Assembly: GCA_019636845.1 (NCBI GenBank)
Contig: JAHBWV010000001.1
Span: forward strand, 2,604,001-2,668,000
DNA from: Phycisphaeraceae bacterium
Lineage (GTDB): Bacteria; Planctomycetota; Phycisphaerae; Phycisphaerales; UBA1924
Reading direction: 5' to 3'
DNA: 64,000 bases
In this document: positions 1 through 8,204 of the stretch, one piece after another
Position numbering within the stretch: the first letter of the stretch is position 1
How the letters are laid out: each line of letters begins with the position of its first letter
Position numbers and translations under genes: made by a program
Notes under the pieces: model-generated
What the model saw: the letters and a program-made list of their open reading frames with translations, nothing else
What the model was told of the DNA's origin: nothing
Database searches by the model: none

Positions 1-500
1 TCGCCATCGCCATCAACGACGGCTACTTCGCCTCCCCCATCCACCGAGGCCCCCCGGTCGCCGTTCAGGTTGACGACCGTGTCATCCGAATCCAGATCCC
101 CGACCCCGAACTCGACAACCCGGGACCCTTTGTCGCAGACGTCATGAGCACGCCCCTCAACCCCGAACTCCTGCGCCTCCCCGCCATGGTCGTCGTCAAC
201 TCACGCACCGGCGCGATCATCGTCACGAAGGATGTCCGCATCGGACCCGTCGCGATCACCCACAAAGACCTCACGATCACGACCACCGTCCCCGCCCCTG
301 TCCCCTCCCCCGCCGACCCGCTCATCGAGCGGTCCCGTTGGGCCGGGCTCGAAACCGACGCCCGTCCCGTCGAACAGGCACGACTCTCAGACCTCCTCCG
401 CGCCCTCGACCGCCTCGACATCCCATCCCAGGACCAGATCGAGATCCTCCAGACCCTCCACAAGTCCGGGCGTCTCCACGCACGCCTCGTGATCGACTGA
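1..500 (+). CDS. flgI: Flagellar P-ring protein FlgI, C-terminal part (5' truncated by window edge)
   Basis: The open frame enters from the left edge and stops at 498-500, giving about 165 residues. FlgI forms the periplasmic P-ring around the flagellar rod. The visible part carries the family's C-terminal signatures: a VVVNSRTG-I-V segment followed by DVRIGPVAI and a beta-rich LTITTTV, then a linker. The end is a helical tail containing SDLLRALDRLDIPSQDQIEILQ, which matches the usual 'L...L...GV.p.dli.ILqalk.aG.L.a.l' ending. The next gene, a FlgJ-type rod-binding protein, starts 15 bases downstream, as is common in bacterial flagellar operons. The N-terminal domain and signal peptide lie outside the window. 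Confidence 0.88.
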   Translation, partial: AIAINDGYFASPIHRGPPVAVQVDDRVIRIQIPDPELDNPGPFVADVMSTPLNPELLRLPAMVVVNSRTGAIIVTKDVRIGPVAITHKDLTITTTVPAPVPSPADPLIERSRWAGLETDARPVEQARLSDLLRALDRLDIPSQDQIEILQTLHKSGRLHARLVID

Positions 501-514
501 CGAGCAACACATAC

Positions 515-889
515 ATGCCCACCGATACCACCATCTCCAACCCCTTGCTGTCTCGCACACAACTCCCGCCCCACGCCACCCCCGTGGCCCCGGGCAGCGC
601 GATCCGGAGCCAACGCTCCTTCGCCGAAGTCATGTCCATCGCCGACAGAGGCCCCCTCGCCACCCCGCCGACTCCGCGCGAGATCGCCGAGACCTTCGTC
701 TCCGTCGCCCTCGTCCAGCCCATCCTCGCCCAGGCACGCGAAACCACATGGGCCGCAGAGCCCTTCGCACCCTCACAGGCCGAGAAACAGTTCGGCGCAC
801 TCCTCGACGCGCAGGTCGCGCGCGAGATCACCTCCGCCGCACGACTCCCGCTCGTCGACCGACTGGCACGCGATATGCGGAGAGTCTGA
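515..889 (+). CDS. flgJ: FlgJ-type rod-binding protein (muramidase domain absent)
   Basis: This 124-residue protein matches only the N-terminal rod-binding domain of FlgJ, with no peptidoglycan hydrolase domain. Residues from about 50 onward carry the family pattern: AEKQFGALLDAQVAREI near the middle, then LPLVDRLARDM at the C-terminus. That pattern corresponds to 'A..FEAL....M...' and 'LA..iv.ql' in FlgJ. It should act as a chaperone or cap for rod assembly in the periplasm. ATG 515 was chosen because the conserved domain begins well after it and it starts 15 bases after flgI. Stand-alone rod-binding proteins next to flgI are common outside Gammaproteobacteria. Confidence 0.75.
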   Translation: MPTDTTISNPLLSRTQLPPHATPVAPGSAIRSQRSFAEVMSIADRGPLATPPTPREIAETFVSVALVQPILAQARETTWAAEPFAPSQAEKQFGALLDAQVAREITSAARLPLVDRLARDMRRV

Positions 890-943
890 CCAAGCCCTGC
901 GCCAGCCCCCACACCCCGGACGAACACCGCCGGAGCCGCACGG

Positions 944-1453
944 ATGTCCCAACGCCGAGCACACAAAGACAACACCGACTCGGCTCTCGGCTCCCAGCTC
1001 GAATCGCTCCTCCACGCCCTCATCGCGGCACACGACCGCCTCGGCGAAGCCGTCGAAGCCCACCGGGTCGCGATCTCACTCGCCGACAGCGAAGGCATCC
1101 GCCTCGCCATCGATGCGCAGACCGAGGCCCTCACACAGATCGCCGATCTCGAACGCGCCCGCGCCGCGCTCGTCGGCAACGGCCAGCCCCGCACCATCAC
1201 CGAACTCGCCGCAGATCTCCCGGAGCCCGAACGCTCACGCATCATCACCCTCGCCTCCGAACTCCGAACACTCATCGGCGAACTCCGCTCAAACCAGGCC
1301 GTCGTCAGATCCGCCACACGCTCCCTCCTCTCCCACACGCAAGGGCTCATGGCCCAGGTCGGAGCCGCACTCAGCCACGCAGGCACATACGGACGCGCAG
1401 GCAAAGTCCAGAGCACAACCCCCGCGTGCGCCGCACTGGATCTCTCCACATGA
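944..1453 (+). CDS. flgN: FlgN-family flagellar export chaperone
   Basis: The 169-residue product is almost entirely helical and charged, with an N-terminal LxxLLxxLIAAHDRL heptad pattern and a long LxxAIDAQTEAL helix. This matches FlgN, the cytoplasmic chaperone that delivers hook-associated proteins FlgK and FlgL to the export apparatus. The assignment rests on this pattern and on position: its stop codon overlaps the flgK start in an ATGA arrangement (1450-1453), the classical sign of translational coupling between chaperone and client. FlgN proteins diverge strongly in sequence, so gene order is the main support. Confidence 0.8.
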   Translation: MSQRRAHKDNTDSALGSQLESLLHALIAAHDRLGEAVEAHRVAISLADSEGIRLAIDAQTEALTQIADLERARAALVGNGQPRTITELAADLPEPERSRIITLASELRTLIGELRSNQAVVRSATRSLLSHTQGLMAQVGAALSHAGTYGRAGKVQSTTPACAALDLST

Positions 1454-3174
1454 GTCTCTCCGCAGCCATGCAGATCGGTCGCACCGCGCTGAGCGCAAGC
1501 CAGCTCGGCATCGCCACGACCGGCAACAACATGGCAAACGCCGCGACGCCCGGCTACAGACGCCAGCTCGCAACCCTCACCCCCTCAAAGGGCGCAGGCC
1601 GCGGCCTCGCCGGCTCCGTCGGCCTCGGAGTCGCCATCGCCGACATCCGCCGCCAGGTCTCCATCTCGCTCGAAAACCGCACCCGCGGCGCACTCTCCGA
1701 CGAGCACGCCTCCTACGCAAGGCAGAACATCCTCGGCGCCATTGAGACCGCCCTCGGCGAACTCGGCGACAACGACCTCTCCTCCCAGCTCTCATCCTTC
1801 TTCAACGCATGGTCGGAACGCGCCAACCTCGTGCAATCCAGTGCGGTCGTCGTGCAGGAAGGCCGCTCCCTCTCCTCATTCATCCAGCGCCTGCGGGGCG
1901 AACTCACCTCTCAACGCACGCAGCTCGACCAGGAACTCGGACAGGCCTCCCTCCGCGCCAACGACCTCATCGACCGCATCGCCGGACTCAACACCGCGAT
2001 CGCCCAGTCCGAAGTCGCCTCCACAACCGCGAACTCACTCAGAGACCAGCGCGATTCCCTCATCGAAGAACTCGCCACGATGGTCGATGTCTCCGTCATC
2101 GAACGAGGCGGTTCCTCCGACATCCTCATCGGCTCCACGCCCGTCGTCCTCGACGGCATCAGCCGAGGCCTCACCATGCAGCGGAGCGCGAACGGAGAGA
2201 TCCGCCTCGCCACCCGCGACGACGGCACCCTCCTCTCGCCCAAGTCCGGAGCAATCGGCTCGCTCCTCGCAGAGCGCACCGGAGCCGTCGACCGATCCAT
2301 CAACGCCCTCGACTCACTCGCCTCGAACCTCATCCACGAGGTCAACAAGCTCCACTCCACCTCCATCGGCGACGCCTGGCTGCAGTCCTCCGCCGCATCC
2401 CTCCGCATCCCTGCTGCCGACCGCTCGATCGCACTGAACGATCCCGCAAACGCCACCCTGCGATCTCTCCCCTTCGCGCCGACAAACGGCGGCTTCAATG
2501 TCAATGTCCGCAACACCGCGACCGGCGCGGTCACGACCGTGCGCGTTGGCGTCGACCTCGACGGCCTCACCACCGGAGCCACTCCCGGCACCTCGAACGA
2601 CACCTCCGCCGAAGATATCCGCACCTCGCTCAACGCCATCCCCGGCCTCAACGCCGCCTTCACCCCCGACGGCTCCCTCAGCATCGCCGCGAACGCCGGC
2701 TTCGAGTTCTCATTCTCCGACGACTCCTCGGGCGTCCTCGCCGTCCTCGGCATCAACGCCTACTTCACCGGCACAAACGCCTCCAACATCGACATCTCCT
2801 CCACCCTTGACGCCAACCCCGGCATGCTCGGCGTCGGCACATGGGGGCCCGGGGGACTCATCGAAAACGGAGCCGCACTCGCCCTCGCGGGACTCAACGC
2901 AAAGCAGATCCACGCACTCGGCGGACGCACACTCCTCGCCGCATGGCAAGACCACGTCACCGTCACCGCCTCCGCCGCTTCCGCGGCACAGACCGAAGCC
3001 GCCGCCGCGACCGTCGTCAGAGAATCCCTCGACAGCCAACGCGCCGCCGTCAGCGGTGTCTCCCTCGACGAAGAAGCCATCAACCTCCTCAACTTCCAGC
3101 AGCAATACCAGGCCGGAGCACGCGTCATCGAGGTCGCTCGCCAACTGATGGAGTCACTCCTGAGCATCGTCTGA
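1450..3174 (+). CDS. flgK: Flagellar hook-associated protein 1, FlgK
   Basis: The 574-residue protein forms the first hook-filament junction ring. The N-terminus has the rod/hook-protein signature, with MSLSAAMQIGRTALSASQLG followed by a TTGNNMANAATPGYRRQ motif. The C-terminus has the matching helix SLDEEAINLLNFQQQYQAGARVI, which pairs with it in the assembled ring. The middle is a variable, beta-rich insert. The start overlaps the flgN stop by 4 bases, so translation is probably coupled. flgL follows after 16 bases. Confidence 0.95.
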   Translation: MSLSAAMQIGRTALSASQLGIATTGNNMANAATPGYRRQLATLTPSKGAGRGLAGSVGLGVAIADIRRQVSISLENRTRGALSDEHASYARQNILGAIETALGELGDNDLSSQLSSFFNAWSERANLVQSSAVVVQEGRSLSSFIQRLRGELTSQRTQLDQELGQASLRANDLIDRIAGLNTAIAQSEVASTTANSLRDQRDSLIEELATMVDVSVIERGGSSDILIGSTPVVLDGISRGLTMQRSANGEIRLATRDDGTLLSPKSGAIGSLLAERTGAVDRSINALDSLASNLIHEVNKLHSTSIGDAWLQSSAASLRIPAADRSIALNDPANATLRSLPFAPTNGGFNVNVRNTATGAVTTVRVGVDLDGLTTGATPGTSNDTSAEDIRTSLNAIPGLNAAFTPDGSLSIAANAGFEFSFSDDSSGVLAVLGINAYFTGTNASNIDISSTLDANPGMLGVGTWGPGGLIENGAALALAGLNAKQIHALGGRTLLAAWQDHVTVTASAASAAQTEAAAATVVRESLDSQRAAVSGVSLDEEAINLLNFQQQYQAGARVIEVARQLMESLLSIV

Positions 3175-3190
3175 GTTCCGGACGCCACCC

Positions 3191-5272
3191 ATGACCAGCA
3201 TCCCCCCAGGACTCTCCCGCGCCCCGAACCTGCTGATGAGCCGGAACGCTCTGAGCACCATCAATCGCACCAGCGTCGGCCTCTACAGAGTCCAACAGCA
3301 GATCTCGACCGGACAGCGCATCTCAAGGCCCGGCGAGGATCCCGTCGCCGCCGCCACGCTCTCCGTCCTCGACGCTCGCCTCGAACGCTCCTCTCAACTG
3401 CTCCGCAACATGCAGCACGCCGCCGCATCGCTCGCCACCATCGACACCGCGCTCTCCGAGGCCTCCGACCTCGTCAACGAGGCCCGGCAGATCGCCTCCG
3501 AGCAGGTCAACAGCACCGCCAGCGCCGAAGAGCGTGCCGCCCAGGCAACCATCGTCGACTCACTCTTGAGACAGCTCTTCACCCTCTCGAATCGCTCAGG
3601 GGTTCAGGGCCACATCTTCGCCGGCTCAACCCCCGGCTCCGCCCCCGTCACGGAGTTCTTCGGCGCGTACCGCTACACAGGGTCAGGCCCAGGACTCGTC
3701 ACAGACATCCGGCTCGGCTCCACCGCCCCACTCACGCTCGGAAACCCCGGAGCCATCGGCGCCACATCCGCCCGACACAACGGCTTCGTCGATCTCGCGC
3801 CAACACTCACCGGCTCAACCCGCCTCCGCGATGCAGACGGCGCACGAGGCCTCGGCATCTCCACAGGCGCGATCACCATGAGATTCGACGGCGGACCAGC
3901 CGCAACCATCGACCTCTCACACGCACAGACCTTCAACGACGTCGCACACTCAATCACCGCCGCCATCCGCCAGTACGAATCCGACAACAGCACCACAATC
4001 CTCGGGCCGGGCGGCGTCTCATTCTCCGGCGAATCCCTCTCGTTCGACATCGTCGGCGGCACACCCGATCCCACCCTCACCTTCTCCGATATTGCCTCCG
4101 GCATCACAGCCCGTGACCTCGGCCTCGCATCCGATACCGCACCCATCACATTCGATGTCGGCTCAGCCGACGGCGCATCGGTCAGCCCCAGGGTCACCTG
4201 GTCCACGCCCCTCTCCGCCCTCGCCGGCCTCGACATCACAGGAAACGGACCGCTCGGATCGATCCGCGTCACAAACGCCGGACGCACCGCCGAGATCAAC
4301 CTCGCCGACGCCCAGACACTCCAGGACATCAAAAACCTCCTCGAAACCGCCGGGCTGGGCATACGCGTCGCCATCAACCAGAGCGGCACCGGCATCGACA
4401 TCCACAACGAGGTCTCCGGCTCAAGAGCCGGAGCACTCTCGATCACAGACACCGACCCCACCAACCAGTCCGCCCTCCGCCTCGGCATCCGGACCTTCTC
4501 CGGCGCGACCCTCGCCTCTCAGCTGAACGACGGCCGAGGCGTCCGCATCGTCCACAACCGCACCGACCCGATCACAGGTCTCCCCGACAGCTCGCTCGAT
4601 GTCGATTTCAGGATCGGCCTCGGCGATGCCGACGGAACGCTGATCGACATCGATCTCCGCCCCCAAGACCTCACCACCATCGATGCCATTCTTGCGCGAA
4701 TCAACGCGCAACTCGACGCCGGCGCAACCGCCGCAGGACACGCCCCGGGCACGATCCGCGCGTCCCTCAGCCCGACCGCCAACGGAATCGTCATCGAACG
4801 CACAGGCACCTTCCCGGACCCCATCCGGCTGGAACGCGCCAACAACTCCAACGCCCTCGAAGACCTCGGCCTCCTCAACACCACCATCGCGACCGACGGA
4901 TCATCCACCCTCGGACGCGACGTCGCAGCCGTCAGGGTCGACAGTCTCTTCACCGCACTCATCGATCTCCGAGAGGCCCTCGCAACCAACAGCACGTCTG
5001 GCATAGCGATTGCGGGAGAGAACCTCCAGCGGTTCGTCGATCGCGTCGCGCAGGAGCGCGCCGTCGTCGGCGGATACGCACGAAGGATCGACCTCGAGGT
5101 TGTCTACGAAGAAGGACGCCGCACCGTGGACCAGACCACACGCAGCCAACTCCTCGACACGGACTACGCAGAGGCAGTCACACGCATGACCCTCCTCCAG
5201 ACACAGCTCAACGCGGGACTCCAGTCCACCGTAGCCGCGACCAGCCGAACACTCTTGGACTTTCTGGGCTGA
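3191..5272 (+). CDS. flgL: Flagellar hook-associated protein 3, FlgL (enlarged)
   Basis: FlgL is the second junction protein between hook and filament and resembles flagellin at both ends. Here the N-terminus has the flagellin-like helix with QQQISTGQRISRPGEDPVAAATL, and the C-terminus has the paired helix ending in TLLQTQLNAGLQSTVAATSRTLLDFLG. At 693 residues it is about twice the length of enterobacterial FlgL (near 317). The extra sequence is a beta-rich central region, residues about 130-590, with repeated 'ItaRDLGLAsdta' and 'DLGLLNTTIA' blocks like those in flagellar cap and hook proteins. It is last in the flgI-to-flgL run; 130 bases separate it from fliW. Confidence 0.92.
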   Translation: MTSIPPGLSRAPNLLMSRNALSTINRTSVGLYRVQQQISTGQRISRPGEDPVAAATLSVLDARLERSSQLLRNMQHAAASLATIDTALSEASDLVNEARQIASEQVNSTASAEERAAQATIVDSLLRQLFTLSNRSGVQGHIFAGSTPGSAPVTEFFGAYRYTGSGPGLVTDIRLGSTAPLTLGNPGAIGATSARHNGFVDLAPTLTGSTRLRDADGARGLGISTGAITMRFDGGPAATIDLSHAQTFNDVAHSITAAIRQYESDNSTTILGPGGVSFSGESLSFDIVGGTPDPTLTFSDIASGITARDLGLASDTAPITFDVGSADGASVSPRVTWSTPLSALAGLDITGNGPLGSIRVTNAGRTAEINLADAQTLQDIKNLLETAGLGIRVAINQSGTGIDIHNEVSGSRAGALSITDTDPTNQSALRLGIRTFSGATLASQLNDGRGVRIVHNRTDPITGLPDSSLDVDFRIGLGDADGTLIDIDLRPQDLTTIDAILARINAQLDAGATAAGHAPGTIRASLSPTANGIVIERTGTFPDPIRLERANNSNALEDLGLLNTTIATDGSSTLGRDVAAVRVDSLFTALIDLREALATNSTSGIAIAGENLQRFVDRVAQERAVVGGYARRIDLEVVYEEGRRTVDQTTRSQLLDTDYAEAVTRMTLLQTQLNAGLQSTVAATSRTLLDFLG

Positions 5273-5402
5273 CGCCCGGCAGAGTCGTTTCAAGGACTGA
5301 ACCTCACGCCGGCCCGGCCCCGTCGATGAGGAACGCGACCGCGGCCCACCGTTGGAGGGTGGGAGCCGGTCGCCGAACAAGGCCGTGGGAATGGAGCGCA
5401 CA

Positions 5403-5849
5403 ATGGACGTGCGAACGACTCGGTTCGGTGTCATCCAGATCCAGGACGATCGGGTGATCACCTTCCCCGCGGGACTCCTCGGCTTCGCCGGTCGCACACG
5501 CTTCTGCCTGCTCGAGCCGGGCGAGGACGCGTGCTTCTTCTGGCTCCAGTCACTCGACGATCCGGGCCTGGCCTTCGTCGTCACAGACCCCTCGCTCTTC
5601 GTCCCCGAGTACTCCGTGCCGATCCGCGCCGAGCAGATGGAATCGCTCACGCTGGCTCGACTCGAAGACGCTCAGGTCTTCGTCATCGTCAACAAGGTCG
5701 ACGGACAGCTCACTGGCAACCTCCAGGGGCCGCTCGTCGTCAACACGCTCACGAGGACCGGAGAACAGATGGTCCTCGCCGAGAAGCGCTGGACGACTCG
5801 CCATCCGCTCATGCGGGTCGGCCAGCCGGCGGCGCGTGCGACCGCCTGA
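5403..5849 (+). CDS. fliW: Flagellar assembly factor FliW
   Basis: FliW is a small cytoplasmic beta-barrel protein that binds flagellin and, when free, binds and inactivates CsrA. The 148-residue product begins MDVRTTRFGVIQIQDDRVI followed by TFPAGLLGF, the family hallmark, and contains the conserved LQSLDDPGLAFVV block and a KVDGQLTGNLQGPLVVN block near the end. ATG 5403 was preferred to the in-frame ATG at 5391 because GGAG at 5393-5396 is well placed before it. csrA follows 101 bases downstream, reproducing the fliW-csrA-flagellin order known from Bacillus, Borrelia and Campylobacterota. Confidence 0.95.
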   Translation: MDVRTTRFGVIQIQDDRVITFPAGLLGFAGRTRFCLLEPGEDACFFWLQSLDDPGLAFVVTDPSLFVPEYSVPIRAEQMESLTLARLEDAQVFVIVNKVDGQLTGNLQGPLVVNTLTRTGEQMVLAEKRWTTRHPLMRVGQPAARATA

Positions 5850-5950
5850 GCCCCACGGCACAGGCATCGCGGAAGAGGGTCGGGACGTCCCGCACGCAAC
5901 GGCGTGTCGGGGGCATATCGCACGGACGCGAAAGACAAAGGAGCACACGG

Positions 5951-6268
5951 ATGCTCGTGCTCTCGAGACAGCGAGACGAAACCATCATGATCGGCGACGA
6001 GATCGAGATCACGGTGGTCGACATCCGAGGGGACAAGGTCCGCCTCGGCATCACGGCGCCCACAAGGATCGCCGTACACCGCAAAGAGGTCTACGAGGCG
6101 ATCAAGCGAGAGAACCAGCAGGCATCTCGCATCGCCCAGGACCAGCTCGGTTCCATCCCACGACCAATCTCACCCGGCCCCGCGCGGACGCGGGTCTCGG
6201 CACTCAGCGCGGGAAACCCCAACAACCGCAACGACACACTCCCGCCCAGAGCCGCAACCGGATCATGA
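5951..6268 (+). CDS. csrA: Carbon storage/translation regulator CsrA with C-terminal extension
   Basis: CsrA is a dimeric RNA-binding protein that blocks translation by covering GGA motifs at ribosome binding sites. The first 60 residues are canonical: MLVLSRQRDETIMIGDEIEI, then VVDIRGDKVRLGITAP and the RNA-contact region IAVHRKEVYEAI. The product is 105 residues, whereas most CsrA proteins are 60-75. The extra tail of about 40 residues is Pro/Ser/Arg/Asn-rich and looks disordered. The site AAAGGAG lies about 8 bases before the ATG. It sits between its antagonist FliW and its likely target, the first flagellin gene. Confidence 0.95.
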   Translation: MLVLSRQRDETIMIGDEIEITVVDIRGDKVRLGITAPTRIAVHRKEVYEAIKRENQQASRIAQDQLGSIPRPISPGPARTRVSALSAGNPNNRNDTLPPRAATGS

Positions 6269-6287
6269 GACACACGACACACTCACG

Positions 6288-6306
6288 GGACCATCACGGA
6301 GGATGC
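6288..6306 (+). promoter_or_regulatory. CsrA-like GGA cluster over the ribosome binding site of flagellin 1
   Basis: Three GGA triplets (6288-6290, 6298-6300, 6301-6303) precede the flagellin start at 6309. The last two form the Shine-Dalgarno element within TCACGGAGGATG. The block resembles the core of the CsrA consensus (A-R-GGA-U-G-U) and covers the ribosome binding site. The same 12-base block recurs before the second flagellin. CsrA binding is inferred from sequence and gene order. Confidence 0.5.
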
Positions 6307-6308
6307 CC

Positions 6309-7874
6309 ATGACACGCATCAACAGCAACATCCCGAGCGTCATCGCGCAAGCGAACCTGAGCAAGACCAACCAGGAACTCGAGATCCGCCTCCAGCGCCT
6401 CTCCACGGGGCTCCGCATCAACCGAGGCGCAGACGACCCCGCAGGCCTCATCATCTCCGAGCGACTCCGCTCAGAGATCCAGGGCAACGAGCAGGGCGTA
6501 CGGAACTCCGAACGCGCCTCATCGGTCATCGCAACCACCGAGGCCTCGCTCGCAGAGGTCAACGACCTGCTCAACTCCATCAAGTCGCTCCTCGTCGAAG
6601 CCGCAAACACCGGCGCGTTCTCAGACGCCGAGATCGAGGCCAACCAGCGACAGATCGACTCCGCCATCGAGTCCATCACCCGAATCTCCAACACCGCCTC
6701 CTTCGGCGGTCTCAAACTCCTCAACGGCTCCCTCGATTACACCCTCTCAGGACTCGCCACGGACACCATCTCCAAGGCAAGAGTCCTCGGAGCATCCTTC
6801 ATCGGGCAGTCCTCTCTCGAAGTCGAAGTCGATGTCGTCGCCTCCGCACAGACTGCCGCGCTCTTCATGCGAGGCGATCTCCCAACGCCCGGCGCGCCCG
6901 AGAACGGCACCATCCTCTCCAGCATGAACCTCCGAATCGCCGGCCCCAGAGGCGTCGTCGAGCTCCAGTTCGCCACAGGAACCGCGCTCGGCTCCGTCGC
7001 CGCCGCCATCAACAAGGTCTCCGGACTCACAGGCGTACAGGCAGGACTCATCAACGACAACGCACTCTCAGGGCTCGCCTTCCGCTCCGAGGGCTTCGGA
7101 TCCTCGCAGTTCGTCTCCGTCGAGCGCACCAACAGACCGAGCGACTCATCCCAGGACTCCTTCGCCACCTACTCCATCACCGACAACGGCACGGTCCCAG
7201 GAACCCCCTTCCCATGGTCAGAGATCGGCACCACACTCACCGCCGACAACCGCGACGAGGGCAAGGATGTCGTCGCACTCATCAACGGATCCCTCGCGAC
7301 CGGCAAGGGACTCAGCGTCTCCGTCAACTCGCCATCCCTCTCCATCGACCTCCTCCTCTCGCAGAACTTCGCGACTGATCCCAGCATCACCACCACACGT
7401 TTCAACATCACAGGCGGCGGCGCCCTCTTCCAACTCGGGCCGCAGGTCACCAGCCAGCAGCAGGCGAACATCGGCATCCCCACCGTGGCCGCATCCCTCC
7501 TGGGCGGAACACTCGTCAACGGCCGGCTCCAGTACCTCTCATCGCTCCGCACCGGCGAAACCAACTCCCTCTCCGAGTCCAACCAACGCAAGGACTTCTC
7601 CGCCGCGTCGGACATCCTCGAAGCCGCCATCGACGAGATCTCGATCCTCCGAGGCCAACTCGGTGCCTTCGAACGCAACGTCATCCAGCCCAACGTTCGC
7701 TCGCTCCAGGCTGCCTTCGAGAACCTCTCCTCAAGCCAGTCACGCATCCGCGACGCAGACTTCGCCTCCGAAACGAGCAAGCTCACAAGGTCGCAGATCC
7801 TCGTCTCCGCCGGAACATCCGTCCTGGCTCTCGCAAACCAGCAGTCGCAGCAGGTCCTCCAGCTGCTCGGCTGA
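6309..7874 (+). CDS. fliC: Flagellin, copy 1
   Basis: Major filament subunit, 521 residues from ATG 6309. The D0/D1 helices are intact: the N-terminal region includes LQRLSTGLRINRGADDPAG and the C-terminal region ends in QILVSAGTSVLALANQQSQQ plus VLQLLG. The central D2/D3 part (about residues 150-400) is Ser/Thr/Gly-rich and surface exposed, and it differs from that of copy 2. ATG 6309 was preferred to 6303 because GGAGG would abut the earlier codon. It follows csrA by 40 bases and is terminated by the hairpin at 7924. The gene may be co-transcribed with fliW-csrA. Confidence 0.95.
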   Translation: MTRINSNIPSVIAQANLSKTNQELEIRLQRLSTGLRINRGADDPAGLIISERLRSEIQGNEQGVRNSERASSVIATTEASLAEVNDLLNSIKSLLVEAANTGAFSDAEIEANQRQIDSAIESITRISNTASFGGLKLLNGSLDYTLSGLATDTISKARVLGASFIGQSSLEVEVDVVASAQTAALFMRGDLPTPGAPENGTILSSMNLRIAGPRGVVELQFATGTALGSVAAAINKVSGLTGVQAGLINDNALSGLAFRSEGFGSSQFVSVERTNRPSDSSQDSFATYSITDNGTVPGTPFPWSEIGTTLTADNRDEGKDVVALINGSLATGKGLSVSVNSPSLSIDLLLSQNFATDPSITTTRFNITGGGALFQLGPQVTSQQQANIGIPTVAASLLGGTLVNGRLQYLSSLRTGETNSLSESNQRKDFSAASDILEAAIDEISILRGQLGAFERNVIQPNVRSLQAAFENLSSSQSRIRDADFASETSKLTRSQILVSAGTSVLALANQQSQQVLQLLG

Positions 7875-7923
7875 TCGGAAAGCCCGCCAGGGCAGTCCGG
7901 ATAACAACCCAAGCACCCGTTCA

Positions 7924-7956
7924 GGGGCCTTGCCGAGCGTCTCGGCAGGGCCCCTT
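7924..7956 (+). terminator. Rho-independent terminator after flagellin 1
   Basis: A 14-bp stem (arms 7924-7937 and 7941-7954, one G-U pair, 3-base loop) begins about 50 bases after the flagellin 1 stop and is followed by TT. The T-tract is short, but the stem is very strong. It separates the flagellin 1 transcript from the flagellin 2 leader. Confidence 0.7.
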
Positions 7957-8070
7957 CCGCATGCGCTCCCCATCTTTCGCACGAATCCCGTCATCCTCCG
8001 CTCAACCCGCACCCTCCGGCCGTCGATCTCCACTCACGACCCCCGGCGCGGTGCCGGAAAAAGGGTCAGC

Positions 8071-8095
8071 AACCCCCGGCATGGATACCGGGGTT
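8071..8095 (+). promoter_or_regulatory. Leader hairpin with GGA in its loop (candidate upstream CsrA site)
   Basis: AACCCCCGG and CCGGGGTT pair over 8 bp with one bulged C. They expose the 8-base loop CATGGATA, which contains the A-U-GGA-U element that CsrA prefers in a loop. It lies 110 bases before the flagellin 2 start. Bacillus hag mRNA also has two CsrA sites, one in an upstream hairpin and one at the ribosome binding site. Whether this hairpin is inside the transcript is not shown by sequence alone. Confidence 0.45.
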
Positions 8096-8190
8096 CCACG
8101 GCCGAGATCACCCTCGGCAGCACAGTGGTCAGGGCCGGGGTTCGGCCCAATCGCCACGCGGGGCGGTCGGCAATCAACGGGCCGAACCAG

Positions 8191-8204
8191 TCACGGAGGA
8201 TGTC
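8191..8204 (+). promoter_or_regulatory. CsrA-like site over the ribosome binding site of flagellin 2
   Basis: The block TCACGGAGGATGTC carries two adjacent GGA triplets and the string AGGATGT, matching seven consecutive positions of the CsrA consensus core. It overlaps the Shine-Dalgarno sequence for ATG 8205. Its first 12 bases are shared exactly with the leader of flagellin 1. Confidence 0.55.

Noticed and set aside
7961-8204. Sigma-28 promoter for flagellin 2
   Set aside because: A weak TCAA...GCCGTCGA resemblance exists near 8012-8040, but spacing and matches are too poor to call.
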